From Floccularia luteovirens (taxonomy: Eukaryota; Basidiomycota; Agaricomycetes; Agaricales; Squamanitaceae): a stretch of DNA of 64,000 nt. The stretch is taken from contig VSJF01000010.1 of NCBI GenBank assembly GCA_009739215.1, positions 496,001 through 560,000 on the forward strand, written 5' to 3'. A program made the position numbers and the translations under genes. Under the pieces are notes generated by a model. That model saw nothing but the letters and a program-made list of their open reading frames with translations. It searched no databases and was not told where the DNA came from. The stretch's first letter is position 1; the number at the start of each line of letters is the position of its first letter. Of the stretch, positions 22,669-36,932 are shown piece after piece.

Positions 22669-23614
22669 GTTGAGCATCTCGTTTCATTGAGCAACAAGTG
22701 TATCAAAGGTCAACCTCCCGCCTCCCCCTCATCAAGATACTTTTTTCGACGACACAAATGTCCACTCCGCAAGAATCAAGAGCCCCGCCTTTGTCAGGAA
22801 GACGACGCTCTAACTCAAACTAAAAGCGAATCCAGTGTAAGTATGAATGAAAGGTTCAACTCACTTTTATTATTATTATCAAACACCCCCTGCTCTCCTC
22901 CAATATTCCAAACAACAAGGTCTTGCTATTAGATCCCGGTGCAACCTACTCTTTTTCTTAAATCCTTTCGCAACCTCAACTTCAACTCTTTTCTGCCCAT
23001 TGACAACAATGTTTACCCAATCAGCTTGAACTATCCCCCAATCTTGAGCATCTTTCCTGCAAAGTAGCATGTATTTATACGTACCATATTCCCTCGCAAC
23101 CCAAGAAACACGATTCCCCAAGAGTCTTGTCGAGTAGTCGTAACGTAGTTGTCTATAGCTTTGCTAGACATATTTGCACATAATACACTGTACAGATTGT
23201 CCAAACTTCTCTCAGAGGAATACAAACAAATCGTAGAGCACGTGATATTTGAGATAATGGACACAAACATATTTGTATACAAGAGCTCTCTCCGAATACA
23301 CTACTAAAAATTACCTCGTGTAGAAATGAGCAATATAGACAATATCATAAAATGAGAGTTCTGCGTCCGATTTAGGAGACAGTAAGCGGCAAAGCAACTG
23401 CGGTGTCAAACTTGGGCACGTGAAGGATTACAGTGCCACGCAGAAATGCCCTGAGTTGGAGGGTCCGCCCCATTTTCCGATCGTCGACCAATCGTTAACG
23501 TTGTCCATTTACCGTCCGACAGCTAACCCCGCTGTTGTCACCTTTACTTTCCGGCCAGTGGCCCATTCCTCATCTCCCTTCCTCAAAAAAAGACACCTGT
23601 TTCCTTCATTTACA
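22669..23614. other. Intergenic, nothing recognised
   Basis: About 0.95 kb between the HSP20 and NIPA genes, carrying terminator and promoter regions. No coding signal is seen. Confidence 0.5.
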
Positions 23615-25334
23615 ATGGTTGAGGACAAGTACATTGGTCTCGCTCTTGCTGTTTCTAGTTCATTGGCAATAGGGACGAGTTTTATCATCACCAAAAAGGT
23701 ATATACTTTTTCTTTTAGTCGTGCGGCAATGTCATTATGTTCTTTAACTGTGGGTATTCCTAGGGCTTGAATGACGCAGCGAAAAGATCCGCATATGGTG
23801 CACAAGCTTCAGAGAATCTCTCATACCTACGAAATCCAATATGGTGGGCTGGCATATCTACTCGTGTGTTCCATGTTCCATCCCTTTGTTTCATCGGTGA
23901 ATGCTAATATCATTCATTCATTAGTTGTGCTAGGAGAAGGTAATTGGATTTTAGAGTGCCAGTCAATGAGATTCATCTAAACTTTTTCATTTGCTAGTTG
24001 CCAACTTCGCTGCTTATACCTTCGCACCCCCAATCCTCGTCACACCACTCGGCGCACTCAGTGTACTCATCGGGTAAGCCAACGTGTCGACCCTTTGCAT
24101 GTGTTTCTCAGCGTTTGCAGTGCCGTCCTTGCATCATTCCTACTTAACGAAGAACTGGGTCATCTAGGACGTCTAGGATGTACATTATGCCTGCTAGGGT
24201 CCCTTATCATTGTCTTACACGCCCCAGAGGATAAACCAGTCGACACTGTTGATGAAATTCTACATTATGCTATCCAACCAGGTGCATCTTTCCGCCATCT
24301 TTCTTCTACAGCAGTTCTGATCTATGCTGTCAAGGCTTTCTGATGTACTGCTTAACTGTCCTTGTTTTCTCTTTGGTCATGATATACAGCGTTGCTCCAA
24401 AGCACGGACGATCTAACCCCCTCGTATATATCTCTATATGCTCGTTGGTTGGTTCCGTTTCGGTCATGGCAATCAAAGGATTTGGAGTTGCAGTCAAGCT
24501 CACTTTTGGGGGTAAAAACCAATTCTCGCATCCTAGCACATACGTTTTTGGGATCATCGTTGCGTTATGCATTTTGGTTCAAATGAATTATTTCAATAAA
24601 GCCCTGGATACGTTTTCCACTAATGTGTAAGTATATTTCTATACTTGATGGTTTCCCCTTTAATACTGAATTGCTATTGACGACGGTTGCATCACCACAG
24701 CGTTAATCCTATGTATTATGTGTGCTTCTCCACCGCAACCCTCGTCGCCTCTCTCATTCTCTTCCAAGGATTCAATACCACAGATGCTACCAACACTTTT
24801 TCTCTCCTCTCTGGATTCATCGTCACTTTCTTGGGTGTACATCTTCTGAATATCTCTCGCGCGCCAGAACCTCCTCTTGATCACAATGGGCACACAGCCT
24901 TAGAAGGCGGGCTGTTAAATCCACGACTCAGCCTCCAAGGTCGTATGTCGCTCGAAGGATGGAATGGGGTCCCAGAACGTGCAGGTGGTGCACCTGACAC
25001 AATAGCGAGTCCTCGTGCATCACGGCATGGTAGACAGGGCTCATTGTACCGTGCTCAGACGGGCGCCCTATTCAACGCATTTGGAGAACACCCGAATGGC
25101 GATGCTGTTGGTGGGGATGCGGTGAGCTTGCATGGGTTGCAGGAAGAGGATGAGTCGGATCTAGAGGATGCAGATGAACGGACTTTGCTACAACAACAAC
25201 AACAACAACATGGGCATGCTTCGTCACCATTGCCCAATCGAACGAATAGCGCTAGGAGCCATAGTAATTCGCCGATTCCTAGACAGAACACGTCGCCGGG
25301 CGATGTACGAATATCATCAGCTCTCAGATCGTAA
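23615..25334 (+). CDS. NIPA-type magnesium transporter
   Basis: Membrane protein of the NIPA family (PF05653), proposed Mg2+ transporters of plasma and endosomal membranes. The N-terminus reads MVEDKYIGLALAVSSSLAIG then TSFIITKKGLNDAA, the first helix signature. Further helices: RNPIWWAGISTL, NFAAYTFAPPILVTPLGALS, VLIGAVLASFLLNEELG, RLGCTLCLLGSLIIVLHAPE, then blocks around VMIYSVAPKHGRSNPLVYIS, NPMYYVCFSTATLVASLILF and GFIVTFLGVHLLNISR. About nine helices result. The roughly 150-residue C-terminal tail is hydrophilic and low in complexity, with acidic EEDESDLEDADE and a poly-Gln run encoded by CAA repeats at 25190-25209. At least six short introns interrupt it, including a tiny exon encoding VLGE. 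Confidence 0.92.
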
Positions 25335-25665
25335 CGTTTTTAACCTTAGTAGAGAAGGGGACCCTTTTTTATATGTTATACATACAGACACGTCATACCC
25401 CACAGCTGAATATTATTTTTTTTGGCATTTGGTAAAATACAAATCTACTCTATTAAAAAACTACGATCTGTTTCTTGGGAGTTACATTCCCTTTTTGCAT
25501 TTTTGTGATAGGATGTTTTTCTTTTGGTACAATAAGCAAAGAAGGATGGGATGGGATCCGCAGTATTAGTCCTCACGCGCATACAGAGCAAAAATCATGT
25601 TAAGAGCACGGACTAATTTGGAAGGCGGAGATTATGGATGTTAAAAGGCCGACATCAAGACAATG

Positions 25666-25745
25666 GGTTCAATGGTCTAGTGGTTATGATTTCTGTCTCA
25701 CATGTTGATCACAGAAGGTCTCCAGTTCGATCCTGGATTGAACCA
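25666..25745 (+). tRNA. tRNA-Val(CAC), intron-containing
   Basis: The acceptor stem GGTTCAA pairs with TTGAACC, followed by discriminator A. The T arm is TCCAG-TTCGATC-CTGGA and the D region is GTCTAGTGGTTATGAT. The anticodon stem TCTGT/ACAGA encloses 14 nt, too long for a normal loop. Placing a 7-nt intron after position 37 (25703-25709) gives a standard loop with anticodon CAC at 25699-25701. A T5 run at 25747 is the Pol III terminator. The near-identical gene on the minus strand at 63597-63679 supports the fold. Confidence 0.85.
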
Positions 25746-26806
25746 GTTTTTGGTTTTTGAGAATGGGGATTCTTTGTCTTTTTTGATGATCGTCAGGAGA
25801 CGAAGTGATGATCTTCCCACTGATGTGTATACTATCAAGTAAACGGGTTTAGCGCGGTAGATTGATACAATCCTTGCTTTACGATAACGTCTTCAATTTG
25901 AACGAAACGAACCAATTGCAGCAAGGATTATAAATTAGATTTTAAATAACAGATAATTAGGTCCGCTTCGTCCTTCTTTCCACGGAGCACTCGAGAATAT
26001 TAATATGACTCAGGGGAGGACAGGCCAAGAACTTCGCAGGAAGGAAGGTATGGGAAGAGATAAGGAATCGGAATCTTTCAATCAATGACAGGAAGTAGTC
26101 GAATCATGCGAGGAGATGAAAGATATACGACAGATAGGCCATGTCCATCCTACCTGATCAGTGATTGTCAGAATCGCCGTTCATCCCCCTTGCCAGACGC
26201 GCGATACGTCATTATCACATATCCAAACCATCCTATCTTACCGGTTCATCACTTTATAGTTACGACAGAAAGGTACAGTAACCATTATTACAAGGTTTGT
26301 AAGGGGTACTATTAGGTTATAAAAATCCTTACCGGTATCAGCGCTGTTTTTCCCCCTGGAACCCCAAAGGCTTGTTGGCAAACCCATTCGGATAAACCAT
26401 GATTTCGATCTACAAGTATGGGGACCAGGATAGTTGTAATCAAAGTGATCATGTACACACTCCAAAGAAGCATATGGGGGATAGGAAGAACCGGAGAGTT
26501 GAGAGATATACCGGAACGTGAAGTGCCGTGTACTACATAGATATTTGAGAGAGTGTACCTGATAAGTCGTGCCTTGAGACCGGCGGGAATGTGGAGAAGG
26601 ACAAGAGAGCAAAGTGGAAAGAAAAGAAAAGCAAGCTGGTTCAGCCGTTCGGCATGAGTGATTGTTCCTCGGTACCTGGGAAAGGGATTCAGGAACGAGC
26701 TGGTTTGTTGAAATCAAAAGGCGACTGAAAAGCTGAGTGAGAGTTGGGAAAGCTTATTATATCAACTTACTACCGTGCCTGGTTTTACTCCCGCCTTTCT
26801 TTCTCC
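25746..26806. other. Intergenic before G-alpha gene
   Basis: 1 kb between tRNA-Val and the G-alpha gene. A 159-codon minus-strand frame at 26238-26717 has atypical composition and no family resemblance and is not called. Confidence 0.5.
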
Positions 26807-29329
26807 ATGATAATGCCTGTCCCGGCCAGAAGACAACAAGACGACCCCCTCGACGAGGTCCTCAAGCCTCCTCCAGACGAGTCTCCAGATCAGCGCGAAT
26901 GTCGTCTCTCAAGAGAGGAGGAGGCAAGGAGAGTCAGCCAGGCTATTGATGCCTCTATCAAAGCAGAGCGACAGGCACGCAGAAAAAAGCGTATTGTTAG
27001 ACTGCTTCTCCTGGGCCAGAGCGAGTCTGGTATGAAATTCTATCCTTCCGATACTCCATCCTCTGATCTTTACCTCTGTAGGAAAATCAACTACTCTCAG
27101 ACGTGCGTTTTCCTGTAATTTATATCACCCTTGTTCAACCTTCTCCACCAGAGTTTCAACGCTTATACACACCAACCGCATTCAGAGAAGAACGTATATT
27201 GTGGCGTGCCGTCATTCAGCTCAACATTGTCAGATCAATACGAGCCATTCTCGACGCGCTCACTTTCCCCCCCTCACAACTATCCCCCTCAACCTCCCCA
27301 TATTCGTCCCCACGTTCCCGCTCACGAAGCATTTCACAAATCCCCCCTCTTTCAACTGACATCCCTCCACTGCCTAATTCAGATGCTAACAGCAATGGAG
27401 ATACTATAACAAATGGCAACGGAAATAAGTCTGATTCGTACGGTTCAGCGTCCCGTCCTGAATTCTCCAACCACCACCACCGACACAGTCATACCGACTC
27501 GGATCGTGAATCTGACTCAGAAATTCGCATGAGTTTACGTTCCAACCCATCCTCCGCAACGTTAACATCACCCCCATTCGAGGCCCTGAAAGCCCGTTTA
27601 CTCCCACTAAGGCACATTGAAGCCCTGCTGATAGCAAAGCTTGTTCCCCCAAACGAGGACGAGGCTGCTTACCTCGCTAGTCCTGGTGCATCAGGTCAAG
27701 CTTATCTCCCTAATCACCATAATCAGCAATACAATGCATACCGGAATCAAGAGATATTTGTGCGGCCAGGAAAGGGTTGGAAGGGAGGTTTGGCCCGAGC
27801 ACGCGTCACATATTCTGAAGATTGCGATGGTGATGACGGTGATCATAGCGAGAGTAGTCTTCGACCAAACAGTGCAGGTAATACCGGACTTGAAACACCA
27901 GATGAACCACAAGAAGTCCTGCATTCGTGTCGTAAAGATATGATGCAATTATGGAACGATGAAGGTGTGAGGGAAATTTTGAGGAAACGAAAGATTAGGC
28001 TGGAAGAGCTCCCTGGATTGTGAGTACTTTTGTCTCCTTTCCGTTATATTTCATTCCTGGATTCCACGGTGTGGCTTACTGACATCTTTACTCTTGTCTA
28101 GTTTCCTTGATAATCTAGAGCGTGTCACATCACTCCAATACATGCCAACTGATGGTCTGTTCTTATTCCCAGACACCGCAGCAAAGTCACTATTATTAAC
28201 CCTTTTTTGGTTGTCAAGATGATGTACTCAAGGCTCGACTCAAGACTGTTGGTGTATCCGAGTACAGATTTGAGATGGAAATACCGGCTGGAAGAGATAG
28301 CGGTACCGAGTGGCGAATTGTGGATGTGGGAGGCAGCCGAAGTCAGGTATGTTCCAATAGTTTGTTTATCGAACGTTGCTGACGTGTTCTGCTAACCTTT
28401 CTCAATTTAGCGTCGTGAGTACTTGTTTTTATTCAAAATCCCCTTTGTTTGAAACACTCCGTAATTGACGAATTCTCCTTCTTTCCAATTTAGCAACTTG
28501 GGCACCTTTCTTTGATGATGGTGAGTGTTTGTGCACCATGTGGTCACAGTTTCCTGTTAACAGGGCAGTAATCTAATCATGTTATGATCAGTGGATGCCA
28601 TCATTTTCCTTGCACCCATATCCGGTTTTGACCAAGTTCTTGCGGAGGACCGAACAGTGAACCGTCTTGTAAGCTTTCATATTTCGCTTCTGAAGCCGAT
28701 GCCCTCGGTTCAAAGATGCTCTTTTTCCCAATTTGAGAAACTAATCGGTTTATCTTTTTTTAATAGGAAGATTCTGTTTTGCTATGGAAGGCTGTGTGTT
28801 CGAATAAACTGCTTGCCAATGTGGATTTGGTGCTATTCTTGAACAAATGTGATATGTTGGATAAGAAATTGAAATCTGGGATCAGGTTGGTTTGATTTTG
28901 CTTAGCCTTGCTCCTTCATATACCTTCTTTCTGACTATAATATTCCAGGCTTGCAAAATATGTCCGCAGTTATGGGGACCGAGAAAACGACCTCGATGCA
29001 GTCAGCAAATGTAAGTGCCATTGTCATCTGAGAAACTCTCATTCCGTTTTTTGAAGGCTGACCAACACTTTCTTATCAGTTTTAAGGAGTAAATTCAGCG
29101 CTATACATAGAGAATACTCGCCAAATCCTCGTAAATTTTACTCCTTCTGTACGAGTGTGACGGACACAGCCACGACGGCTGGAATAATTGCGAGTGGTAA
29201 GCAATTTTGACTAATACATCTTTCACGCCTCCCATTTTTTTTTTTTACCTTTTTGCTTAAACATTATCGTTTGATATAGTTCGTGATATGGTGATACGGC
29301 AACATCTAAAGCAATCTAAACTTCTCTAA
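26807..29329 (+). CDS. Divergent heterotrimeric G-protein alpha subunit
   Basis: Spliced plus-strand exons give an elongated G-alpha. The P-loop region QSESGKSTTLRQ is spread over three exons, including a 21-nt exon at 27082-27102. Next comes FQRLYTPTAFREERILWRAV, a helical domain with a long Ser/Asn/His-rich insertion and other low-complexity loops, switch I region LKTVGVSEYRFEM, switch II IVDVGGSRSQRPTW, FLAPISGFDQVLAEDRTVNR, the NKxD box FLNKCDML, and C-terminal FCTSVTDTATTAG ending HLKQSKLL. Family members have DVGGQ; here the catalytic Gln is Ser. The N-terminus MIMPVP lacks Gly2, so myristoylation is not expected. A 4-nt microexon CGTC (28411-28414) is needed to keep frame. Start at 26807 or 26813. 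It is likely one of the fast-evolving G-alpha paralogues of Agaricomycetes, with doubtful GTPase activity. Confidence 0.88.
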
Positions 29330-32300
29330 GGGAAGCTTGTGCTTCGTGATTGTTATCCCGGGGTTTGGAAGGAGTGGGGAAGGGAAAAAGGGGGTGGGAT
29401 GGAGTTTGGAGGTCAGGAACGACACTGTAGAAATCGTGTGCCACAAATTCATTCTCTCTTATCATGCCCGAAGCATATGCTATCTCTAACAACCTCAACC
29501 CACCCTTCCCCATCCATTGTCTTGCTCATTCAAACTCATCCATCCATTCATGTACCCCATTCGGCATATCTACAAACTGCATTTTCACTGATTTGTTTCT
29601 TTTCCGTCACCAACCCTCCCTGATGCTTTTTTTTTCGGAAATCTACGAATTGATGTGTCACTCGTGCACACAAACCCTTTCCTCATGCCTTCTTTGTTTA
29701 TCCGATACACATTCCCTTACTCTTACCTCCATTTCCCTGACCTCTCCTTTGCAATGACTTTTGATGATGTATGATGATGATATATAACCCAACTCACTCC
29801 ACGGCACTCTCCGACTGCTCTCTTTTTTTATATTTTGATCGCCTCTCTCACTCTCTCACCCTCTGTCCCTCACTCACTTACGACGGTCTACGAACGATCA
29901 ATACACGTTGCCATTCTTCTTTTTCCCTTGTCTTGTGTACACATAGGCGCATAACTCTCATTTGTCAGTGGGTACTTTGGGGCTTTTTTGGTTGTATATA
30001 CATTCCCTTTTTTTGTTCTTCTTTCCCTCCCTTTTTGTACTACATAAATGCAACAAACACTTCCCTCTTTCTTTTCTTTTTTGGTTTTTTTGTGCTCTGT
30101 GCGAGAGATGTGTAGACATGGTTTTTATATCTTTTTTGTCGAATTCTTTTCTTAAAATACATATGACCTCCACCCTCATTGATTGACATCGACATCGACA
30201 TTGATTTTATAATCCAGATGACAACGAAGCAGCAACGGATAGTCAAGTAATATGAATCCGCGAACCGGGGTGCATGTATTGTACTCCGAGTTGACCTCCA
30301 TACTTTTGTGGAGTAACAATTTTAAGTTAACAGAAGATGTCAACAACATTCTGATTTTTCTGATCTTGATCATCGGGGATGGTTTCATGAAAGGGAAACT
30401 GTGGGTATGTCAATGGATATGTATGTCTATAACATACACACAAGTTCCGAGCCAGCCTACGTGGAAAGCCCGTGGAGGTTTTAAAAAAATCGTGTTTTAA
30501 CTGGGGGTTTTGATGTAAGCTGCAAGATGCAGTGTTGATGTGCTATATTAGATTAAACAACATAGCATAGAGAAACGCATGTTACATATACACTGCAAAC
30601 ACATGGGGCAAACACATGGATTTTTTGCGTTGATGTCCGCGATTGTTCCTCTTCATCTACTATCTTCTCACCTAACTTGTCATGTGCCTGAGGTTACCTG
30701 ATGGTGTTCTAGGTGGCATGCCAGCTCAAATTTCAAATGAGAGAGTTGGGTTCATTCTATTTTTATTCATAATTTTTTTTTTTTGGATTCCAACGAATTT
30801 GGGGGTAAATGATATGGATTGGTTCAGTTTGCTTTTTTTTAAATCTTTTTTTAATCCATTTTTGTGGGGGGTGTTCTCTTCTTGACAACGGCGACATCTC
30901 TAATAGTTCATTTATAAATGATAGAAAGAAAGGTTCCCTTCCGGAACTTACAGAATCCCCACGAAGATCAGTAGCTTTGGAGGGAGGTTTTGGAAATGGA
31001 AAGTTAACGTTAAAACACTAATAATCTGCATTCCCACACACAATCCCTTAGCGCCTTAGCTCCAATGATGTGCATACTACAACTTGCTAAGAACTTGAAG
31101 ATCATAATCACCTCAAACTTGTTCGTGCCTGACTGCCATTCAATTGAAAAGCATGGGTCGAGGAATCACATTTTACTGACCGGATTTTTGATTTTTGATT
31201 TTTGATGATTTTGTTTCAATTCATTAACGAAACCAGTTGGGTTATAATTAGAATGATATTCAGGTCATGACTCGGAATAATTCCAGTTACAGTATACTCC
31301 ATGGCATCATTGTACTTTGACTGCCTGCGCGATGATTATCAACCGCCAAGCCTCAACTTGAATCTTTTTCAAAGAAACATTAATATGGGACTGTAATTTC
31401 TTGTCAGTTCCCGAGCTCGGGATGGTGTGACCACAACTATCACACGGTGTTAAGATCACCTGTCAAACCGATTTCTAGTGATCATAGGCCTTGGTACAAC
31501 GAGCATATCTCAGTCTAGGTCATACATACACAAAGAAAATAACATCCACGGTCGAACTGACAAAACCCGCGGTAAGTTCCGGGACATGCCATGATACAGC
31601 ATGTGTAAATTTTTGTATTTTTTCGGATTCAAAAGGCGAAAACAAAGATGCATATGTGCAAACTTCCCTAATCTGAGTGTGTTACGGCATTTAATGTGAA
31701 ATGGGTGTTTTCTTTGCTCCACCTGAAGGATTTCTGTGCGGTTTTATTCAGATCGAAGAGTTGAGCAGGTGATTACATCTCCGAGTAGACCACCAATCAA
31801 GGACCTTGATTCAGGGGGAGGCAGAGGGGAGGAATTTGGTTGACATGTGAGAGTGTTTGTTCTTCAATAATAATAAAAATTATCTTGTTTCCAACGTGAA
31901 TGTTCTTGGAATATTGTCTTGCCGGAAGTGTATGTACATACACCATAAGTTTCATTATAATGCGAAAAGCTGTTTGGATGGATATGCTTCGGGGCCTGGT
32001 ATCCAGGAAGAACGATCAGGCACGGAAGTTACATGTCAGGTTCACTTGCACTGTCACTGGTGGTCATGCAAAGAAATTGAAGGTATAAATGAGGTGTGTG
32101 TGTGTGTGTGTTGTGTGTGTGCTGGCCTGTAACGAATGGTCTGTAACTCACTTGGCACGTCAACCATATTGCACGGTCGAGTCGGTTCCTGTGCCTAAAG
32201 TAGAATGTGAAGTGAATAATCCAAGAAGAATGTACGTGAAGGTTGTTGTTAGCTGTTCATATCCCGTTATGCTTGAGCATGAGCAGGAAAAAAAAAGCGA

Positions 32301-34878
32301 ATCGGTGGAGATAATCGCCAAAACCGCATTGGTCTACTTGAGGACAAACAGCAGACGTGGACACACCATGCTGCGAAAACGATCATTCGCATCACTAGAT
32401 GATAACCAACTATGTGACGGTGACATATGATAAAGCGACAGCCCGAGCATGGAACCTGAATGAAAACGCTGGCAAAAAGATCCATGTGAAAGTTAGATGG
32501 TGCTAAGTAGGAAAAATCAAGTAAAAAAAATACGTACCCAGGGAAGACTTTTCAGGTCAGCTCGGGAACATATGCAACATTGATTTCAGGGTTCTTCGTG
32601 GCAGACCAAAAAACAGAGGCGTATGTAGGTGGTTTCTTGTTCGAGGCGAGTAGATTTTATCGTAAACACTTACACAACCTTCGTGTGAATTCGTACACGT
32701 CGACCTGTCTCGGCCTCCTGAACCTGTTTACTGCGGTCGTTCGGGATATCATCGATTTGCGCACATAGATCGCACGCAATCTACGCTCATCCCCGTACCA
32801 GTACTTAATGATTCCAGAGCGCCCGTTCCTAATTATAGTCAGAGAAATAAAATAAAAAAGGCCACTACAATCACCGGCGGTTTTCTTGAAGTGAAAAAAG
32901 CCTTATTCTGAGTACAACGGAATATTATGACAAGATCTTTCGGGGTTGGAGGTATTCGAAAAATTAATTTGACTCAGACTTGGAAGCGAAAAAGCTAAAC
33001 CATTTTGAATTGAAGGAATAGCAGAAAATCGGAACTCGTGAGCCTGACGGAGTTTTAGTTGTAATCTTAATTGGGTGTGCCCCACTAACGATATCGTTCG
33101 CCCGCGTGTATGCTCCTTGAAAACCGATTGTATCGTGCTAAAGTTAGACCAGGAGCAAAGAAAAGCCGTGAGTACCGAGTTCCAGTGCATATTACATTAT
33201 CATGGCGGGTACATTAGGTTTAAACTTGGGCAGTGAAATAATCCTTATCTTTCTAATTCCTTCCATTGGACGCATTACTCAAGGACATGAGGGGACGCAA
33301 TAGGGAATAGCTGTCAAGCTCAGGTTCTGTCAGAACGCGTGAGAAATACAGCATACTTTCCCATAAACTTACCATGACATTTGAGCAGCTGAGCAATGAA
33401 TCACACTGAAAAAAGTCAGCCATTATGGAATATTCTATGAGTGTATGACCTGACATAACTCTACCTTAGCCACACTGCGGAAGAAACATGTTGTCTCTGT
33501 ATGATGAATCAATAATGAATTGGTTCTGCCACAATGATACAGGTCTGTCTGTATACAAGTCATGTTACAAGTACCCATGCTATAATAAGATCTAGAATTG
33601 CTGATCAACTCAAACTAAAGGAACAGATTGAGCTTACGGTAGTTTACGGTCCGAAACATCCAACGACAAACTGAACTGAACCAGGAGTTTTCATGTCGTA
33701 TGGTTACCCCAAACAGCCACGATCTCCTGACCTATTCCCCCTCGCTTCCAGAGGTTGGACATGAGCAAATCGCAATCGCAATCGTAATCGCCATCATGAT
33801 CAGTTTGGGAATCAAAATTCGCAAAGACTCGGGTTGGCGGTTTTTGTGGTGCCTTAAGTACCTTTGTATGCCAAGTTAATCCGAAATAAAACCCTATGTA
33901 TTACGCATTATGGTTGGAGTTAGCGAGCTGCATTTCGTTTTGGGCGGGCGAATGCGGCGGCGATCACGTTTAATTTGAACCGGGCATGGATTTGAATCCT
34001 AAGCTATGAGGATGGGTCCAAGTAAAACGATTTCCCCTTTCTAGTTAAACTGTAAGTATTAACCTGAATAATACAAACATATGGTGAATAAACCAACCAG
34101 CGCGCGTCCTGCCAAAACCGAAACAGCTTGATCCCAAATCTTTATAAATGTGCCTCAGAGCGCTACCAATATATGTTTTGATCACAGTTTCAATGCTTGT
34201 ATTGGTTTCGTATTGAACAGTTGATCAAAAATTCCTAGCGATCTGTACGGAGTCTCCTGTGTGATAAACTGTCCTTCAACAACCCCATGTGGTGTGGTTA
34301 ACTTTTTCATTGACAGTACAATATAGTTTCATTTTACGAAACTTCATAGTGTCATTTTCCGATACGGTCGCTAGGTTCGGGATTTGGGGCTCGATATGTA
34401 GGCTGCATATGGGAGTAAATAGTTTCCTCGATTTGTTTCGGTTGTTTAGCTATCGGTTGAAAGGGCTGCAGTACTGGAGCTTAGTCAGTAATTGTTGTAC
34501 ATCAGATGAAAAAAAGGTACTGTTCGCACCCACACCCACATCATGACAACGCGGTGTTCTAGTGGCAAGCCTGGGGAGACCACCCTTGAAATTAATTATT
34601 GAACCGGAACTGGAAGTTGATTTGCTCCTAAACCGTATAGCAAGCGATCATCAATGAGTTAGCTATCACATATTCAAATATCGTAGGACAGGTTAGTAAA
34701 TAGGGGCCATTAGTGAAAATTCTTACCCGGTAAGGATCGAAAGGAAAATTATGTAGTTCGGGATGGTTATCACGAGAGCCGACATCAGATCAATCGAAGG
34801 CCAACACCACAACTCACATCGGACGATTCAACACAGGAAGAAAAAGAAGTATCATCATGGTGATAATTTACACTAAAT
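29330..34878. other. 5.5-kb gene desert with low-complexity tracts
   Basis: No recognised gene. From 29440 to 30110 the plus strand is strongly pyrimidine-rich, then AT-rich sequence with T-runs. Frames up to 114 codons lie inside these tracts and look like composition artefacts. A GT repeat lies at 32094-32121 and short CGCAAT-type repeats near 33770-33795. No transposon ends were detected by eye. Confidence 0.5.
32094..32121. repeat. GT microsatellite
   Basis: A nearly pure (GT)n tract of about 28 bp, broken once by TT, within the gene desert. Confidence 0.85.
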
Positions 34879-36356
<1,478 letters not shown>

Positions 36357-36932
36357 GGTTAGGAAACGCGGTAAGTTAAGAAAGGTATACGCGTCTCGTA
36401 CGTAATTGTCGCTCTGTTAATCCTTGTTTGGTACAGAAGGTGATGGCAAGCACACATCAATAACGTCTAGCTTCGCTCAAAGTTTGCTTCATCTTATACG
36501 CAAACCGTAAATCTGGCTTTGTGCTTCCCCTAATGTTCAACCCAACGTTGTTGTCCTCCTTGCGAAACCCCACAGAATTTTATTATGACTGTGTTTACAT
36601 TCCTGGAATTCATCCTAGTGGAAAATACTCAACTCCAATTTAATATTAAAGTTTCATTTCAAAAGTTAAGTATCCAATTCGACGTACTAATTAATGAGAA
36701 GAATAGTATGGCTGTCTTGAAGAATAGTGAAGAGAGATTCACGACAATGAAACAAGAAGTCTAGTGAATAAGAATAGGTGAGATGGAAGAGTAATGTAGC
36801 ATACGAATCATGAAGAAGGTGAAGAGGACGAAAATGTCATGCAAGTTAAAATGACAGAAATCTATGTCCAAAAAAAGCCCTAGACACGTCGTCACCGTCT
36901 CCAGTCTCAGGAGTACATCACAGTTATCTTCA

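Noticed and set aside
26238..26717. 159-codon minus-strand frame upstream of G-alpha
   Set aside because: Composition is scattered, no homology is recognised, and it lies in a probable promoter region.
31900..32430. Consecutive frames of 62-113 codons around the GT microsatellite
   Set aside because: The reading runs through the (GT)n tract as a CVCVC run, with no domain and no convincing introns.
34545..34610. Possible tRNA-like sequence (GGTGTTCTAGTGGCAAG followed by TTGAACC)
   Set aside because: Acceptor and T-arm pairing could not be formed. The similarity is limited to a D-loop-like stretch.
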